A stretch of 64,000 nucleotides of DNA from Cytophagales bacterium (GCA_013297755.1 JAAFIH010000022.1:1-64000), one strand, 5' to 3'. Shown: positions 35,978-45,531, counted from the first letter of the stretch. The notes: generated from the letters alone by a model not told the origin. Translations and numbers: made by a program.

Positions 35978-36403
35978 TTACTTTTTCTTTGCTGGAGCAC
36001 CTTTGGCTGGAGCACCTTTAGCTGGAGCACCTGCTTTAGGAGTTTTGGCACCGTATTTTGAACGACTTTGTTTACGATTGGCCACACCCGCAGTATCTAA
36101 AGCACCACGAACGATGTGATAACGAACTCCAGGAAGGTCTTTTACCCTTCCACCACGAATTAACACAATAGAGTGTTCTTGAAGATTATGACCCTCTCCT
36201 GGGATGTAAGCATTTACCTCACGACTGTTTGTCAAACGCACACGAGCAACTTTGCGAAGTGCTGAGTTTGGTTTTTTTGGTGTGGTGGTATAAACCCTCG
36301 TGCATACTCCTCTTCTTTCTGGACACGAGGTTAGTGCTGGCGATTTAGACTTGTATTTTAGAGCCTCTCTGCCTTTGCGAACTAACTGTTGAATGGTTGG
36401 CAT
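35978..36403 (-). CDS. rpsL: 30S ribosomal protein S12
   Basis: The 141-residue protein has the decoding-site loops [12 protein letters not shown] and [13 protein letters not shown]. The Lys after PK at the first loop is the residue whose change gives streptomycin resistance in other bacteria, so the wild-type form is present. The C-terminus is extended by a GAPAK repeat tail (three units, then KKK) encoded by 18-bp direct repeats; basic tails of this sort vary among Bacteroidota. It is the first gene of the str operon. Confidence 0.98.
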   Translation of the reverse strand: MPTIQQLVRKGREALKYKSKSPALTSCPERRGVCTRVYTTTPKKPNSALRKVARVRLTNSREVNAYIPGEGHNLQEHSIVLIRGGRVKDLPGVRYHIVRGALDTAGVANRKQSRSKYGAKTPKAGAPAKGAPAKGAPAKKK

Positions 36404-36451
36404 TAATTATTATTTTTAAATGTGTATACTACCCCAAATTTTTTGGGAACG

Positions 36452-36481
36452 CAAAATTATACATTATTTTTAAATCTACAA
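36452..36481 (-). promoter_or_regulatory. Promoter of the str operon
   Basis: On the minus strand TTG (36479-36481), a 19-base spacer and TAATTTTG (36452-36459) fit the Bacteroidota sigma-A promoter very well. Transcription would start near 36445, about 42 bases before the rpsL ATG. The rest of 36404-36660 has no gene. Confidence 0.7.
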
Positions 36482-36660
36482 AAAATAAATTGCAAAATAT
36501 TGTAAGAATAAATTGATTCAACTAAATTAATATAGCAATTATAAAATGAATAATCTATTTATAAATTGATTTTATATTAACTTTACAAACATATTTTCAG
36601 TTTTTCTGTAGAGAAAACGTAGTAAGAAACATAATGATTATAAATATATGCTAAGCAATC

Positions 36661-37374
36661 CTAATTGGTGTATGCCACGCCATCTGTAAAACTATAATAG
36701 CCATTGTTTGTAAAAATAAGATGGTCTATAAGTGTAACTTCTATTAATTTTGAAGCATCTCGTAGCTGATCGGTTAATTTAATGTCTTTATTGCTTGGTA
36801 ATAGATTGCCTGAGGGATGATTGTGATATAAAACTATACTTTGGCATAAATTTTCGATGGCATGTTTCAAAATTATTTTTACATCAACGACCGTTCCCAT
36901 AACACCACCCTTGCTAATTTGTACTTTCTTGATGGGTTGTAGTTGCGAATCTAGCATCAAAAGCCAGCACTCTTCATGTAATAAATCCAAAAATTGTGGT
37001 GCCAAATATTGATACATCATTTTAGAACTTTTAAGTTTGGGTTTTTCTTCTATAATTGAGTAATTTCTACGTCTTCCAAGCTCTAGTGCAGCTGCAATGC
37101 TAATTGCTTTGGCCTCGCCCATGCCTTTAAATTTTGTAAGGTCTTTGATGGTCAATTTAGCTATTTTGTTTAAATCGTTATCAGAACTTTTAAGAATTAA
37201 TTTAGACAAATCAACTGCACTCATGGTAGGTGTACCCGAACCTATCAAAATAGCAATTAGTTCTGCATCAGAAAGTGATGATGCACCTTTTATCAAAAAC
37301 TTTTCTCTTGGTCTGTCTTCTTCTGCCCAAGATTTAATATTTAATACTGCCAGTGGCTCTTTTACTTGTATCAT
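36661..37374 (-). CDS. radC: RadC-family JAB-domain protein
   Basis: The 237-residue protein has an N-terminal helix-hairpin-helix region (about 30-105, FKGMGEAKA) and a C-terminal JAB/MPN+ metal-binding domain. Its signature is HNHPSG (184-189) with Asp197. The family was once linked to DNA repair, but its biochemical role is unsettled. It overlaps the stop of the EamA transporter gene by 4 bases and is read after it, so the two share a transcript. Confidence 0.93.
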   Translation of the reverse strand: MIQVKEPLAVLNIKSWAEEDRPREKFLIKGASSLSDAELIAILIGSGTPTMSAVDLSKLILKSSDNDLNKIAKLTIKDLTKFKGMGEAKAISIAAALELGRRRNYSIIEEKPKLKSSKMMYQYLAPQFLDLLHEECWLLMLDSQLQPIKKVQISKGGVMGTVVDVKIILKHAIENLCQSIVLYHNHPSGNLLPSNKDIKLTDQLRDASKLIEVTLIDHLIFTNNGYYSFTDGVAYTN

Positions 37375-38282
37375 ACCTTATTGTTGATCAAATTTTTGCC
37401 TTTTTGAGCCAAAAAAATACCTATTAAAATCAATATACCACAAAAAAATTGAACTGCATTTAAACTACCTTTGCCCAAAATCAGAGAAATGATTACTGCC
37501 ACAAAAGGTTGCAAATACACATACATACCCATCAAATATGGGGTTGTAATTCTTGGTAAGTAATTGCCAATAGAGTAAGAAAATAAGGTAACCAATAATA
37601 AAATATAAGCCAATATTGCCCAATCAGTAAACTGAAATAATGCAAAATCAGTGTTACAAAAATCAGTAAATCCAAAGGGTAAATAAACAAAAAAACCTAT
37701 ACCAAACATATATTTTGTAATGGTAATGGCATTGTATTTATGAGCAATAAAAGACACTAATATTACATATACTCCATAAGAAATGGCATTTGTCATTACA
37801 AAAATATCGCCTACAATAGTTGTATTTGTCATTTTTAAGTTGCCAATATCTAGCAAAAATACAGCTCCAAATATTGATAAAAGTACACCCACTATGACAT
37901 AAGCATTTAATTTTTGTTTTAATACCAAAAAAGAACCAAGCACAATAGTTATTGGATTAAAAAGGTTGAAAATAGAACCATTGATAGGAGTTGTAATTTT
38001 CATGCCTTCATAAAAAAAAACTTGATTAAAAACTGCTCCAAAAAGCGAGCATAACAAAATCAAAAACAAATCCTTGCCTTTGGGTTGTGGGGTATGAGGG
38101 ATAAAAATTTTTTCTATCATCAAAAATCCTAAACCTGCTACAAATAATCTTACCAAAATAAGTGCCGAAGGCTCAATATTTGAGGGTACTATTTGTTTTA
38201 ATAATGAATAATTTGCACCAGCAATTATAGTTATAAGCAATAATAATAGGTGTGCTTCTACTTTTGTGTTTTTAAAAATCAT
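37371..38282 (-). CDS. EamA/DMT-superfamily transporter
   Basis: The 303-residue protein shows about ten membrane helices in two EamA repeats. It has the usual charged bits such as SALILVRLFVAGLGFLMIEK near helix 2 and YLQPFVAVIISLILGKGSLN near helix 9. The family exports or imports small metabolites; the substrate is unknown. It is first in a two-gene unit with radC. Confidence 0.88.
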   Translation of the reverse strand: MIFKNTKVEAHLLLLLITIIAGANYSLLKQIVPSNIEPSALILVRLFVAGLGFLMIEKIFIPHTPQPKGKDLFLILLCSLFGAVFNQVFFYEGMKITTPINGSIFNLFNPITIVLGSFLVLKQKLNAYVIVGVLLSIFGAVFLLDIGNLKMTNTTIVGDIFVMTNAISYGVYVILVSFIAHKYNAITITKYMFGIGFFVYLPFGFTDFCNTDFALFQFTDWAILAYILLLVTLFSYSIGNYLPRITTPYLMGMYVYLQPFVAVIISLILGKGSLNAVQFFCGILILIGIFLAQKGKNLINNKV

Positions 38283-38357
38283 GCTACAAAAATAGATTAA
38301 TTTAACAAATAAAGTAATTGTTGCATCAACAAATTAATAAATCATTATAATTCAATG

Positions 38358-39086
38358 TTAATCATGGTCGGTTTCAATATATTTCAATTGTTGCGTGAGT
38401 TGCTCTAGGGTTGGCAATCCCAATTTGATATTTTCTGGCAATTCAGTATAGCGGTATTCGCTTACGCCTATGGGTTTATTTACGTCTTTGAGGGCAAATT
38501 CTACTTCGTAGTTATCTTTGTTTTTGCAAAGCAAAATACCAATTGTAGGGTTGTCGTTAGGGTCTTTTACCAATTCGTTGATAGCCGAAATATAAAAATT
38601 GAGTTTACCAATAAATTCAGGTTCAAATTCTTGGTACTTTAATTCTATCACTATATAGCACTTGAGTTTGGTATGATAAAAAAGTAAATCTGTGCGGTAT
38701 TCTTTTGAACCAACTTTGAGCAAATATTGATGCCCCATATAAGCAAAACCCTTACCCAATTCGAGTAAAAATTGCGAAATATGTTGAACTAATTTTTGTT
38801 CCAAATCTTTTTCTTTGGCTTTTTCTGAAAGGGTTAAAAACTCAAAATGATACGGATCCTTTAGCAAAGAATTGGCCAAATCGCCTTGTATTTCTGGTAG
38901 TACATTTTTAAAATTAGTAACGGCACTGCCTTGTCTTTTGTACAAATTGGTCTCAATTTGATATTCAAGCACGGCTCTACTCCAATTGTTTTCTACTGTT
39001 TTTTCGATGTAAAAACAGGCTTCTTTTGTATTCTTTATCTTCTGGATAATTAAGATATGACTTCCCCATGGAATATTGAAAAACAC
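38358..39086 (-). pseudogene. DUF1016/YhcG-type nuclease, C-terminal part, cut off by a nonsense codon
   Basis: This 242-codon open part carries the YhcG core (NIPWGSHILIIQKIKN, WSRAVLEYQIETNLYKRQG) and the PD-(D/E)XK nuclease motif (YRTDLLFYH...YIVIELK). It is in the same frame as the fragment starting at 39731. The codons between are an in-frame array of 15-residue repeats, and only the TAA at 39285-39287 separates the two parts. A GTG at 39086 is the first start codon in this part, but translation from it is doubtful. Without the stop, the protein would be about 457 residues instead of the usual 350 or so. YhcG-like proteins may act in DNA or phage-related processes; this is not settled. 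Confidence 0.8.
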
Positions 39087-39106
39087 CTCATTATCAAACA
39101 GTTGTA

Positions 39107-39447
39107 ATTGCGAAACAGCTTGTTTCGCAATTGAAAAATTGGACTCCTCTAATTGCGAAACAGCTTGTTTCGCAATTACAAAATTGGGTTCGTCTAATTG
39201 CGAAACAGGTTGTTTCGCAATTACAAAATTGGGTTCGTCTAATTGCGAAACAGGTTGTTTCGCAATTACAAAATTGGATTCGTCTTATTGCGAAACAGGT
39301 TGTTTCGCAATTACAAAATTGGGTTCGTCTAATTGCGAAACAGGTTGTTTCGCAATTACAAAATTGGGTTCGTCTAATTGCGAAACAGGTTGTTTCGCAA
39401 TCACAAAATTGGGTTCGTCTAATTGCGAAACAGGTTGTTTCGCAATT
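39107..39447. repeat. Eight copies of a 45-bp palindromic tandem repeat inside a gene
   Basis: Palindromes TTGCGAAAC-(5)-GTTTCGCAA recur every 45 bp, starting at 39107, 39152, 39197, 39242, 39287, 39332, 39377 and 39422. The 20-base linkers (TACAAAATTGG(G/A)TTCGTCTA type) are also nearly identical. Because the unit is a multiple of three, it adds 15 residues per copy (QLDEPNFVIAKQPVS) to the DUF1016 frame. In one unit T to A in a Leu codon makes the TAA at 39285-39287. Several overlapping frames on both strands are open here because the unit lacks stops in them. Confidence 0.95.
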
Positions 39448-39731
39448 ACAAAATAAAATAAAGTCCATTGCCTAATCAATTCTAAATTTCGCTTAGAAAA
39501 TCCAGTCATTTGAGGAAATTCGGCTTGTAAATCTTTACTCAACTGGCCTAGAAAATTGCTTCCCCAATTACTTGTCTGTTGCTTATCAATAATCTGAATA
39601 CCTAAATCTAAATAAAGCATAATCAGTTCTTTATTAACTGACACAGAAGCATTTATCTGCGATTTTTTAACATTTTCTTTTAATGTATAAAGCCAGTTTT
39701 TGTATGCTAAATCCGAAACCAAATTACTCAT
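39285..39731 (-). pseudogene. DUF1016/YhcG-type nuclease, N-terminal part
   Basis: The 148-residue fragment has the DUF1016 N-terminal domain (LYLDLGIQIIDKQQ...WGSNFLGQLSKDLQAEFPQMTGFSKRNLELIRQWTLFY), then enters the 15-residue repeats and stops after four of them. Without the stop it would continue through four more repeats into the nuclease part at 38358-39086. As it stands the product lacks the nuclease motif. Read-through, or a recent mutation, would both fit the very good preservation of both halves. Confidence 0.8.
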
Positions 39732-40240
39732 GTTTATTTTATTTTTGGATTAAATCTTATTTTACAAAAATATTGAATTAAAATTTATAATCTTCTTATT
39801 CATAACCTTCAATAATTACAAATGATTAGTTTAGCATCAAATTTGCTAATTTTATGAATATTTAGAGTAAAAAAACAAAGAAATATTTTGCAGTTTTTCT
39901 AAAATTTTATCAAAAAATACAATTAATAGCAGAAATAGCTCATTTACAGTTATCAAATAACAAATTATTGACTTTACAATAACCAATTCTGATTGATGCT
40001 TAGTGCATCGCAAAAAGTGAATGGCTACCACAACTATGGAATAATTCTTTGAGCTATCTGTATATTGATAGATGTAACTTTACAAAAAATTATTTATGAT
40101 TAAAGGATTAAAATATTACCCTTACTTATATCAAAACGAAAAATTAAAATTACATTCCTATAATTTTCTCCCACTTGGGGAGAAATTAAAAGAGGGGTTT
40201 AAAATAAAATTGTAATATTTGTTTTTCGGTTCAATATAAT
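39732..40240. other. AT-rich intergenic region with one hairpin
   Basis: I see no gene here. A hairpin TAATTTCTCCC/GGGGAGAAATTA-like at about 40161-40188 followed by AGAGGGGTTTAAAATAAAA resembles the interior of the palindromic element family, without its terminal repeats, and lies about 50 bases downstream of the GH95-type gene stop on the minus strand. Confidence 0.45.
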
Positions 40241-42802
40241 CTAAAATCCCAAACCAAGATTTATACCTAGATCAGGCCAAATGCCAAGCCCTTTGCTAGA
40301 AGTATTTTTGCCATTTGATGTATATGTTACATTGTAAGATGCTCCTTCGTTGGTATTGAAAACATACAAATCTTTGCCCGTTTTTTGATATTCTACTTCT
40401 GTGCCTGAGGAATAAATTTTTAAAGGAAAAATAGATTTAATTTTACAAATCTTACCTTTTGTAGATAATATATTGGCATAAAATTTATTTCCTTTCCATT
40501 GTAAATTACACATAAATCCACCTTGAGCTTTGAATCCTTTGAAATTGCCCTCCTCCCAAGTCGTAGGTAGTGCAGGAGCTAGTTTTAAAATTCCATTATA
40601 GCTTTGCAACAACATTTCGGTAACTGCATTTGTAAACAATGAATTGCCCTCCAACGAAAATGGAGGATTTGAAGCCAATAAATTTTTAGAAACACTGCTT
40701 TTAACATGTTCTAGCAAATAATTATCAGCTTCGTTGGCTTGCATCAATCTTGCCATAATGATAGAATAATAGGCATTGGAAAATCCATTATTTTTAGATT
40801 TTAGTAATAAATCAGATTTTAGTATTTTTACTAATTCTGTACTATTGGTAGGATTGATAAAATAATTTGAAGGATATATTTGATATAATTTATCAAACGA
40901 TGTAGAATTTAGAGTACCTTCATCATCGCTCAATGACAGCCAAGTTTGAGTAATATTTTTGCAAGAATCGTCTGTTATTGCCAATTTAGAAAGCGTGTTT
41001 TCTAGTAATAATTTATGATTTGGATCAAATTTGTAGTTTTTGCTCGACAGCTCATTTATGGCATAAAGCGTGTTTTTAATCAAATCTCTTGCCAGTGTCT
41101 GGTCTAAGGCTGAGGCATATCCCACAGTAGCATTTTCTTTAAAAATATTACCATAAGCGGTCGAAGGATTAACGACCAACTTGCCAGCCAAAGGGGTGCC
41201 TTGAGGTGCTTCTACCAACATATTTGAAACAAATAAAGAGGCTTGTTTTAGGAATGGATAAATCTTAGTTTTAAGTAGCTGCTCATCTTGATTGTATTTA
41301 TAAGTATCAAGCAATGAATTCGATAGCCAAGCTAGCCCTAATGGAGATACAAAATTACTGCTTTGAGTTTGTGTTTGTATATTCCCAGAAGGCAGTAAAT
41401 TATCGAAGGCAAAAGCTCCGTCTGCACCAAATATATTTTTGGATATTTTGGCCGAGCACTTTACAATAGAATCAGCCATGAAATAAAGTGGATTTTTAAG
41501 GTCGGCAAGACCAGCAGCATCTGCAAACGAATAAATAAAAGGCAAAGTATAAGGCAATTTGTATCCACTGCCGTTGAGAGCTTTCAAATGTTCGTTCCAT
41601 TTTCCTTGCATGTTGGCCATCATTGAGGTATTTCTTGAGGAACAAATCAGTAAATACCTACCATATTGAAACATCAATTCAGTAAGATATTTATCCTCTG
41701 TGCCACTTTTTACTTTTTCCATTCTTGCATCTGTGGCTATATCATACGCTTTGTCTTTGAAATTAAGATTTAATTCAACTGTGTTAAAAACATTTTTAAA
41801 ATCTGCAATATGCTCAGATTTAAGTTCTAAATATGGTTTTGCTATGGCATTAATCAAATTAGTTTTTGCAAATAAAGCGTAATTTTTGTTTATAAAACTG
41901 GTAGCCCCAGATATATATAAGTATAATTCATCCACATTGGTAGCTACCAATTTTTTTGTTTCATTTCTTACTGTGCCACCTTGATAAACAGCCTTGACTT
42001 GAGTTTCAAACTGGAGACCATTGGTTTGTAATTTGCCACGCTGAATCAATAATGTGCTATCAAAAGGACTTCTAAAAGTTTCGGCATCTGCTTCTCTCAA
42101 AAGCGATATTTTGGCATTGATACTTGCAGGTATATTACAAGATATTTTCATTACGATTAAATTGGCTGGATAGCTAGCAAAAATTTCTCTTGTAAATAAT
42201 TTTTCTCCAACATGATAATGAACGGTAGCTATGGCACTATCGATGTGCAAATCTCTGTAATAATCTGTGGCTTGACTGGCATCTATATCAGTCATTTCGA
42301 GCATTAAATCACTAAGTGGCTCATATTGAGGCGATTGATTTGGATTTGCTACAAATTTTTGATCTACTATTGCTTGTGCTTCTGCCCATTTATTATCAAA
42401 AATTAAACCTTGAATTTCTTTATAATCATCAGAATTTATATCTGATTGCTTATTAGCAACAGGATACGACCACAATGATTCTTCGTTTAATTGTATTCTT
42501 TCATACTTTATTCCACCAAAAACCATGGCTGCCATTCTACCATTGCCTATGGGCAGTGCCTCTTCCCAACCTTTGCTCTCGGCATCTCCATGTACGTTGG
42601 TAGAGCCACTATGGCTATATGGCGTAGAATCTTGCAAAAATGAGGGTGTTTTGTACCAAATAACCAAAGGTGTAGTTACAATATTGGTGTCTAAATCTTG
42701 TTTTTTTGATACTATTTTATGGGTTTCTTCGATGGATTTCTTGTTTTGGCATCCTACAAAACAAATCAAGCTGCTACAAAGGGTTATTAAAATTTTATTC
42801 AT
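40241..42802 (-). CDS. GH95-family (alpha-L-fucosidase-like) lipoprotein, probable loss of catalytic site
   Basis: The 853-residue protein has a lipoprotein signal (LICFVGC, Cys18). The GH95 scaffold is clear: WEEALPIGNGRMAAMVFGG near 80-97, LNEESLWS near 105, HIADFKNVFN near 331, MFQYGRYLLICSSR near 377 and NMQGKWNEHL near 397. GH95 enzymes cleave alpha-1,2-L-fucosyl or galactosyl bonds. Where active members have Y-T-I-N-I-N-T-E-M-N-Y-W this protein has YKLPYTLPFIYS (414-425). Where they have STSPEN with the acid Glu it has STAYGN (Gly551). The HRHxSHL segment is also replaced. It may bind glycans without cleaving, or use another site. No SusCD pair is nearby. Confidence 0.82.
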   Translation of the reverse strand: MNKILITLCSSLICFVGCQNKKSIEETHKIVSKKQDLDTNIVTTPLVIWYKTPSFLQDSTPYSHSGSTNVHGDAESKGWEEALPIGNGRMAAMVFGGIKYERIQLNEESLWSYPVANKQSDINSDDYKEIQGLIFDNKWAEAQAIVDQKFVANPNQSPQYEPLSDLMLEMTDIDASQATDYYRDLHIDSAIATVHYHVGEKLFTREIFASYPANLIVMKISCNIPASINAKISLLREADAETFRSPFDSTLLIQRGKLQTNGLQFETQVKAVYQGGTVRNETKKLVATNVDELYLYISGATSFINKNYALFAKTNLINAIAKPYLELKSEHIADFKNVFNTVELNLNFKDKAYDIATDARMEKVKSGTEDKYLTELMFQYGRYLLICSSRNTSMMANMQGKWNEHLKALNGSGYKLPYTLPFIYSFADAAGLADLKNPLYFMADSIVKCSAKISKNIFGADGAFAFDNLLPSGNIQTQTQSSNFVSPLGLAWLSNSLLDTYKYNQDEQLLKTKIYPFLKQASLFVSNMLVEAPQGTPLAGKLVVNPSTAYGNIFKENATVGYASALDQTLARDLIKNTLYAINELSSKNYKFDPNHKLLLENTLSKLAITDDSCKNITQTWLSLSDDEGTLNSTSFDKLYQIYPSNYFINPTNSTELVKILKSDLLLKSKNNGFSNAYYSIIMARLMQANEADNYLLEHVKSSVSKNLLASNPPFSLEGNSLFTNAVTEMLLQSYNGILKLAPALPTTWEEGNFKGFKAQGGFMCNLQWKGNKFYANILSTKGKICKIKSIFPLKIYSSGTEVEYQKTGKDLYVFNTNEGASYNVTYTSNGKNTSSKGLGIWPDLGINLGLGF

Positions 42803-43162
42803 AAAAATTATTTTTGATTCTTTTACTTAAAATAAATAAAAATGTTATTGAAACGCTGATTCATTCATTCATTTACCATTAATGAAATAAACGATTATTG
42901 ATTGGTGCTAATTACCACTATGTAATTAATTTTAATTTTATAAATATAAATAAAAATAAAAAAAGCTAATAAATGGTTTAAAACAACAATTTTCAATAAT
43001 CAATCCTATTATACAAATGTAATATTTAATTTTATAATCACAATTTTAAGAAATAAAATTTTACAAAAAAATCACGCACTTCATTTTTAAAATAGCAAAA
43101 TGTAGACTATACATTACAAACTATTTTTTAAAATCAATTTCGGGCATTTCAAATGATTTGTG
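42803..43162. other. AT-rich intergenic region
   Basis: This stretch separates the divergent GH95-type and gltX genes. It is highly AT-rich, with no open frame or hairpin of note, and should contain the promoters of both genes. Confidence 0.4.
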
Positions 43163-43170
43163 TATTTTTG
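43163..43170 (+). promoter_or_regulatory. -7 promoter element of gltX
   Basis: TATTTTTG matches TAnnTTTG and lies 26 bases before the ATG at 43196. No TTG stands at the usual upstream distance, so support is partial. Confidence 0.4.
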
Positions 43171-43195
43171 CAATCCATCAAAAAAAGATTCAAAA

Positions 43196-44713
43196 ATGAT
43201 TCCTGTTCGTGTACGATTTGCACCTTCTCCTACTGGCCCACTCCATATTGGTGGTGTCAGAACTGCCTTGTATAATTATCTTTTGGCCCGAAAAACGGGT
43301 GGCACAATGATTTTGAGAATAGAGGATACCGACCAAACCAGATTTGTGCCAGGAGCCGAAGAGTATATCAAAGAAGCCCTCGAATGGATAGGAATAGCCC
43401 TTGACGAAAGTCCTTGGCATGGCGGCCCTCATGCCCCATATCGCCAAAGCGAACGCAAACCAATGTATATGCAATATGCAATGCAACTTGTAGAAAGTGG
43501 CAATGCTTACTATGCTTTTGATACTGCCGAAGAGTTAGACCAAATGCGTGCAAGATTGGAGGCCGCCAAAGTACCAGACCCAAAATACAATTCTATCACA
43601 AGAATGGATATGAAAAACTCCATTACCATGCCCGAAGACGAAGTAAAAGCCTGGCTAGATTCTGGCAAACCTTACGTCATTCGCCTCAAAGTTCCACGCA
43701 AAGAAGAAGTAAGATTAAACGATTTGATTCGTGGATGGGTTATGGTACACTCTTCTACTTTAGATGATAAAGTGTTGATGAAATCAGACGGAATGCCAAC
43801 CTATCATTTGGCCAATGTAGTAGACGATTATTTAATGAAAATTACACATGTCATACGTGGCGAAGAGTGGTTGCCATCGGCTCCAACCCATGTATTGTTA
43901 TACAAATTTTTGGGTTGGGAGACCTCTATGCCTCAATTTGCACATTTGCCTTTGCTTTTGAAACCTGACGGAAATGGTAAATTGAGCAAACGAGATGGCG
44001 ACATGGGTGGCTACCCTGTTTTTCCGATAGAATGGCACGACAAAGCCACTGGCTCTGTATTCATGGGTTTTAGGGAAAGTGGATATATGCCTGATGCTAC
44101 ACTCAATTTTCTATCACTTTTGGGATGGAATCCTGGCACCAAAGAAGAGATTTTTAGTATGCCAAAACTTATCGAAACTTTTACGGTAGAACGCATAGGC
44201 AAATCTGGGTCAAAATTTGATATCAACAAAGCCAAGTGGTTTAACCAAGAATACCTAAAAATGATGCCAAACGAATCTATGGCCGCATTTTTAGACACCG
44301 AATTAAAGAAAAAAGGCGTAGAAATAGCATCTCAAAAATTGGTACGAATGTGTGGATTGCTCAAAGAAAGAGTCCTGTTTTTGAAAGATTTGCCCAACGA
44401 AGCCACCTATTTTTATCAAACTCCAACAAGCTATGACACAGATTTATTGGCTGCCAAATGGAACGATGAAGCCAAATTGGTGGCTTCGGCTTGGAAAAAT
44501 GCTCTTAAAAATGAACCTAATTTTGTGGCCGAGCAAATCAAGCATTTGCTACACGATGTGTGCGAAAAAAATAATATCAAAATGGGAAAAGTAATGCAAG
44601 CCATGCGTATAGTCATATCTGGTGTAGGTGCAGGCCCTGATTTGATGCAAATTATTGAGATAATTGGTAAAGATGAAACTTTAAAAAGGCTAGAAAATGG
44701 AGAGAAATTGTAA
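43196..44713 (+). CDS. gltX: Glutamyl-tRNA synthetase
   Basis: Starting at 43196 gives 505 residues beginning MIPVRVRFAPSPTGPLHIGG, which contains the class I HIGH-like motif; upstream codons are not conserved and overlap the promoter. KLSKRDGD is the KMSKS-like loop, and WLPSAPTHVLLYKFLGW is the usual active-site helix. The anticodon-binding C-terminal domain is complete. The enzyme loads glutamate onto tRNA-Glu. It is a single-gene unit or leads the small exported gene 47 bases downstream. Confidence 0.97.
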   Translation: MIPVRVRFAPSPTGPLHIGGVRTALYNYLLARKTGGTMILRIEDTDQTRFVPGAEEYIKEALEWIGIALDESPWHGGPHAPYRQSERKPMYMQYAMQLVESGNAYYAFDTAEELDQMRARLEAAKVPDPKYNSITRMDMKNSITMPEDEVKAWLDSGKPYVIRLKVPRKEEVRLNDLIRGWVMVHSSTLDDKVLMKSDGMPTYHLANVVDDYLMKITHVIRGEEWLPSAPTHVLLYKFLGWETSMPQFAHLPLLLKPDGNGKLSKRDGDMGGYPVFPIEWHDKATGSVFMGFRESGYMPDATLNFLSLLGWNPGTKEEIFSMPKLIETFTVERIGKSGSKFDINKAKWFNQEYLKMMPNESMAAFLDTELKKKGVEIASQKLVRMCGLLKERVLFLKDLPNEATYFYQTPTSYDTDLLAAKWNDEAKLVASAWKNALKNEPNFVAEQIKHLLHDVCEKNNIKMGKVMQAMRIVISGVGAGPDLMQIIEIIGKDETLKRLENGEKL

Positions 44714-44760
44714 GAATCTTTAGTTGATTAAGCCATTTTGTAGTTGTAGAATTTGAAAAT

Positions 44761-45477
44761 ATGAAAAAGTTTAAAATATTATTTTTGAGTATTTTGATTT
44801 GTATGAATGTTTTTGCTCAAGATTTCAATAAAATTGATAGGCAATTGGGCAAAGAATTTGAGGTCTTGAGTAGATATACTCCTTTTGAATTTGAAAAAAC
44901 TGAAGCTCAAAATAAAAAAATCATAAAACTAATATTTCAAATTTTAAAAAAATATCCCAAAAGCATACAATACATGTTTAAGCAACTAGCATTTGTAAAA
45001 ATTTCAACTTCTGAAAATAAAAAAATTCGTATTTTCAGCTGGGATAATATGCTAAGTGGCACAGGGCGAGAGAATATCAATATTTTTCAATTTGTTGATA
45101 ATAATCAAAACTGTGTAGGGCAACTCGATCAATATGGTAGTATCGACAAAATTTATTCTATTTCTTTTGGCTCAAAAAATGTTTTTCTTATGATTTCTCA
45201 ACAAAAACTAAGTAATCCAATAAGAGGTTTATTTGCCAGTGCTTTACAAATAAATAGTAATTGTACTTTTACTGAAAAATGTAAAATTTTTAAAACTCCT
45301 AAAAAAACTTACAATCAAATTGATGTAAATTACTCCATTTTTGAAAATGATAACAATGCTTATATAAATTTTACAAATAATATATTGTATATACCTTTAG
45401 TATTGGAAAACGGAAAATTAACCAACAAATTCTTAAAATATAAACTCAAAGAAGGAAGTTTTTATTTTGAAAAGTAA
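44761..45477 (+). CDS. Hypothetical exported protein
   Basis: The 238-residue protein has a signal peptide (MKKFKILFLSILICMNVFAQ). The mature part has an N-terminal helical region (LIFQILKKYPKSIQYMFKQL) and then strands with IRIFSWDNMLSGTGRENINIFQF and GSKNVFLMISQQ. I do not recognise the family, though this text looks like a compact lectin-like or lipoprotein-carrier-type fold of Bacteroidota exported proteins. The gene lies 47 bases after gltX on the same strand. Confidence 0.72.
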   Translation: MKKFKILFLSILICMNVFAQDFNKIDRQLGKEFEVLSRYTPFEFEKTEAQNKKIIKLIFQILKKYPKSIQYMFKQLAFVKISTSENKKIRIFSWDNMLSGTGRENINIFQFVDNNQNCVGQLDQYGSIDKIYSISFGSKNVFLMISQQKLSNPIRGLFASALQINSNCTFTEKCKIFKTPKKTYNQIDVNYSIFENDNNAYINFTNNILYIPLVLENGKLTNKFLKYKLKEGSFYFEK

Positions 45478-45531
45478 CATAATTAATACATAAATTTAAA
45501 GCACAATAATCAATATTTATTTAATGTCCAT

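Noticed and set aside
39107-39447. Regularly spaced palindromes that look like a CRISPR array
   Set aside because: The sequences between palindromes are nearly identical in every unit, so there are no unique spacers. The 45-bp period keeps the reading frame of the DUF1016 gene, and no cas gene is present.
39076-39475. Open frames on both strands across the 45-bp repeat (Cys-rich NCETGCFAITK repeats and others)
   Set aside because: They are open only because the repeat unit lacks stops in those frames. The frame continuous with recognisable DUF1016 domains explains the locus.
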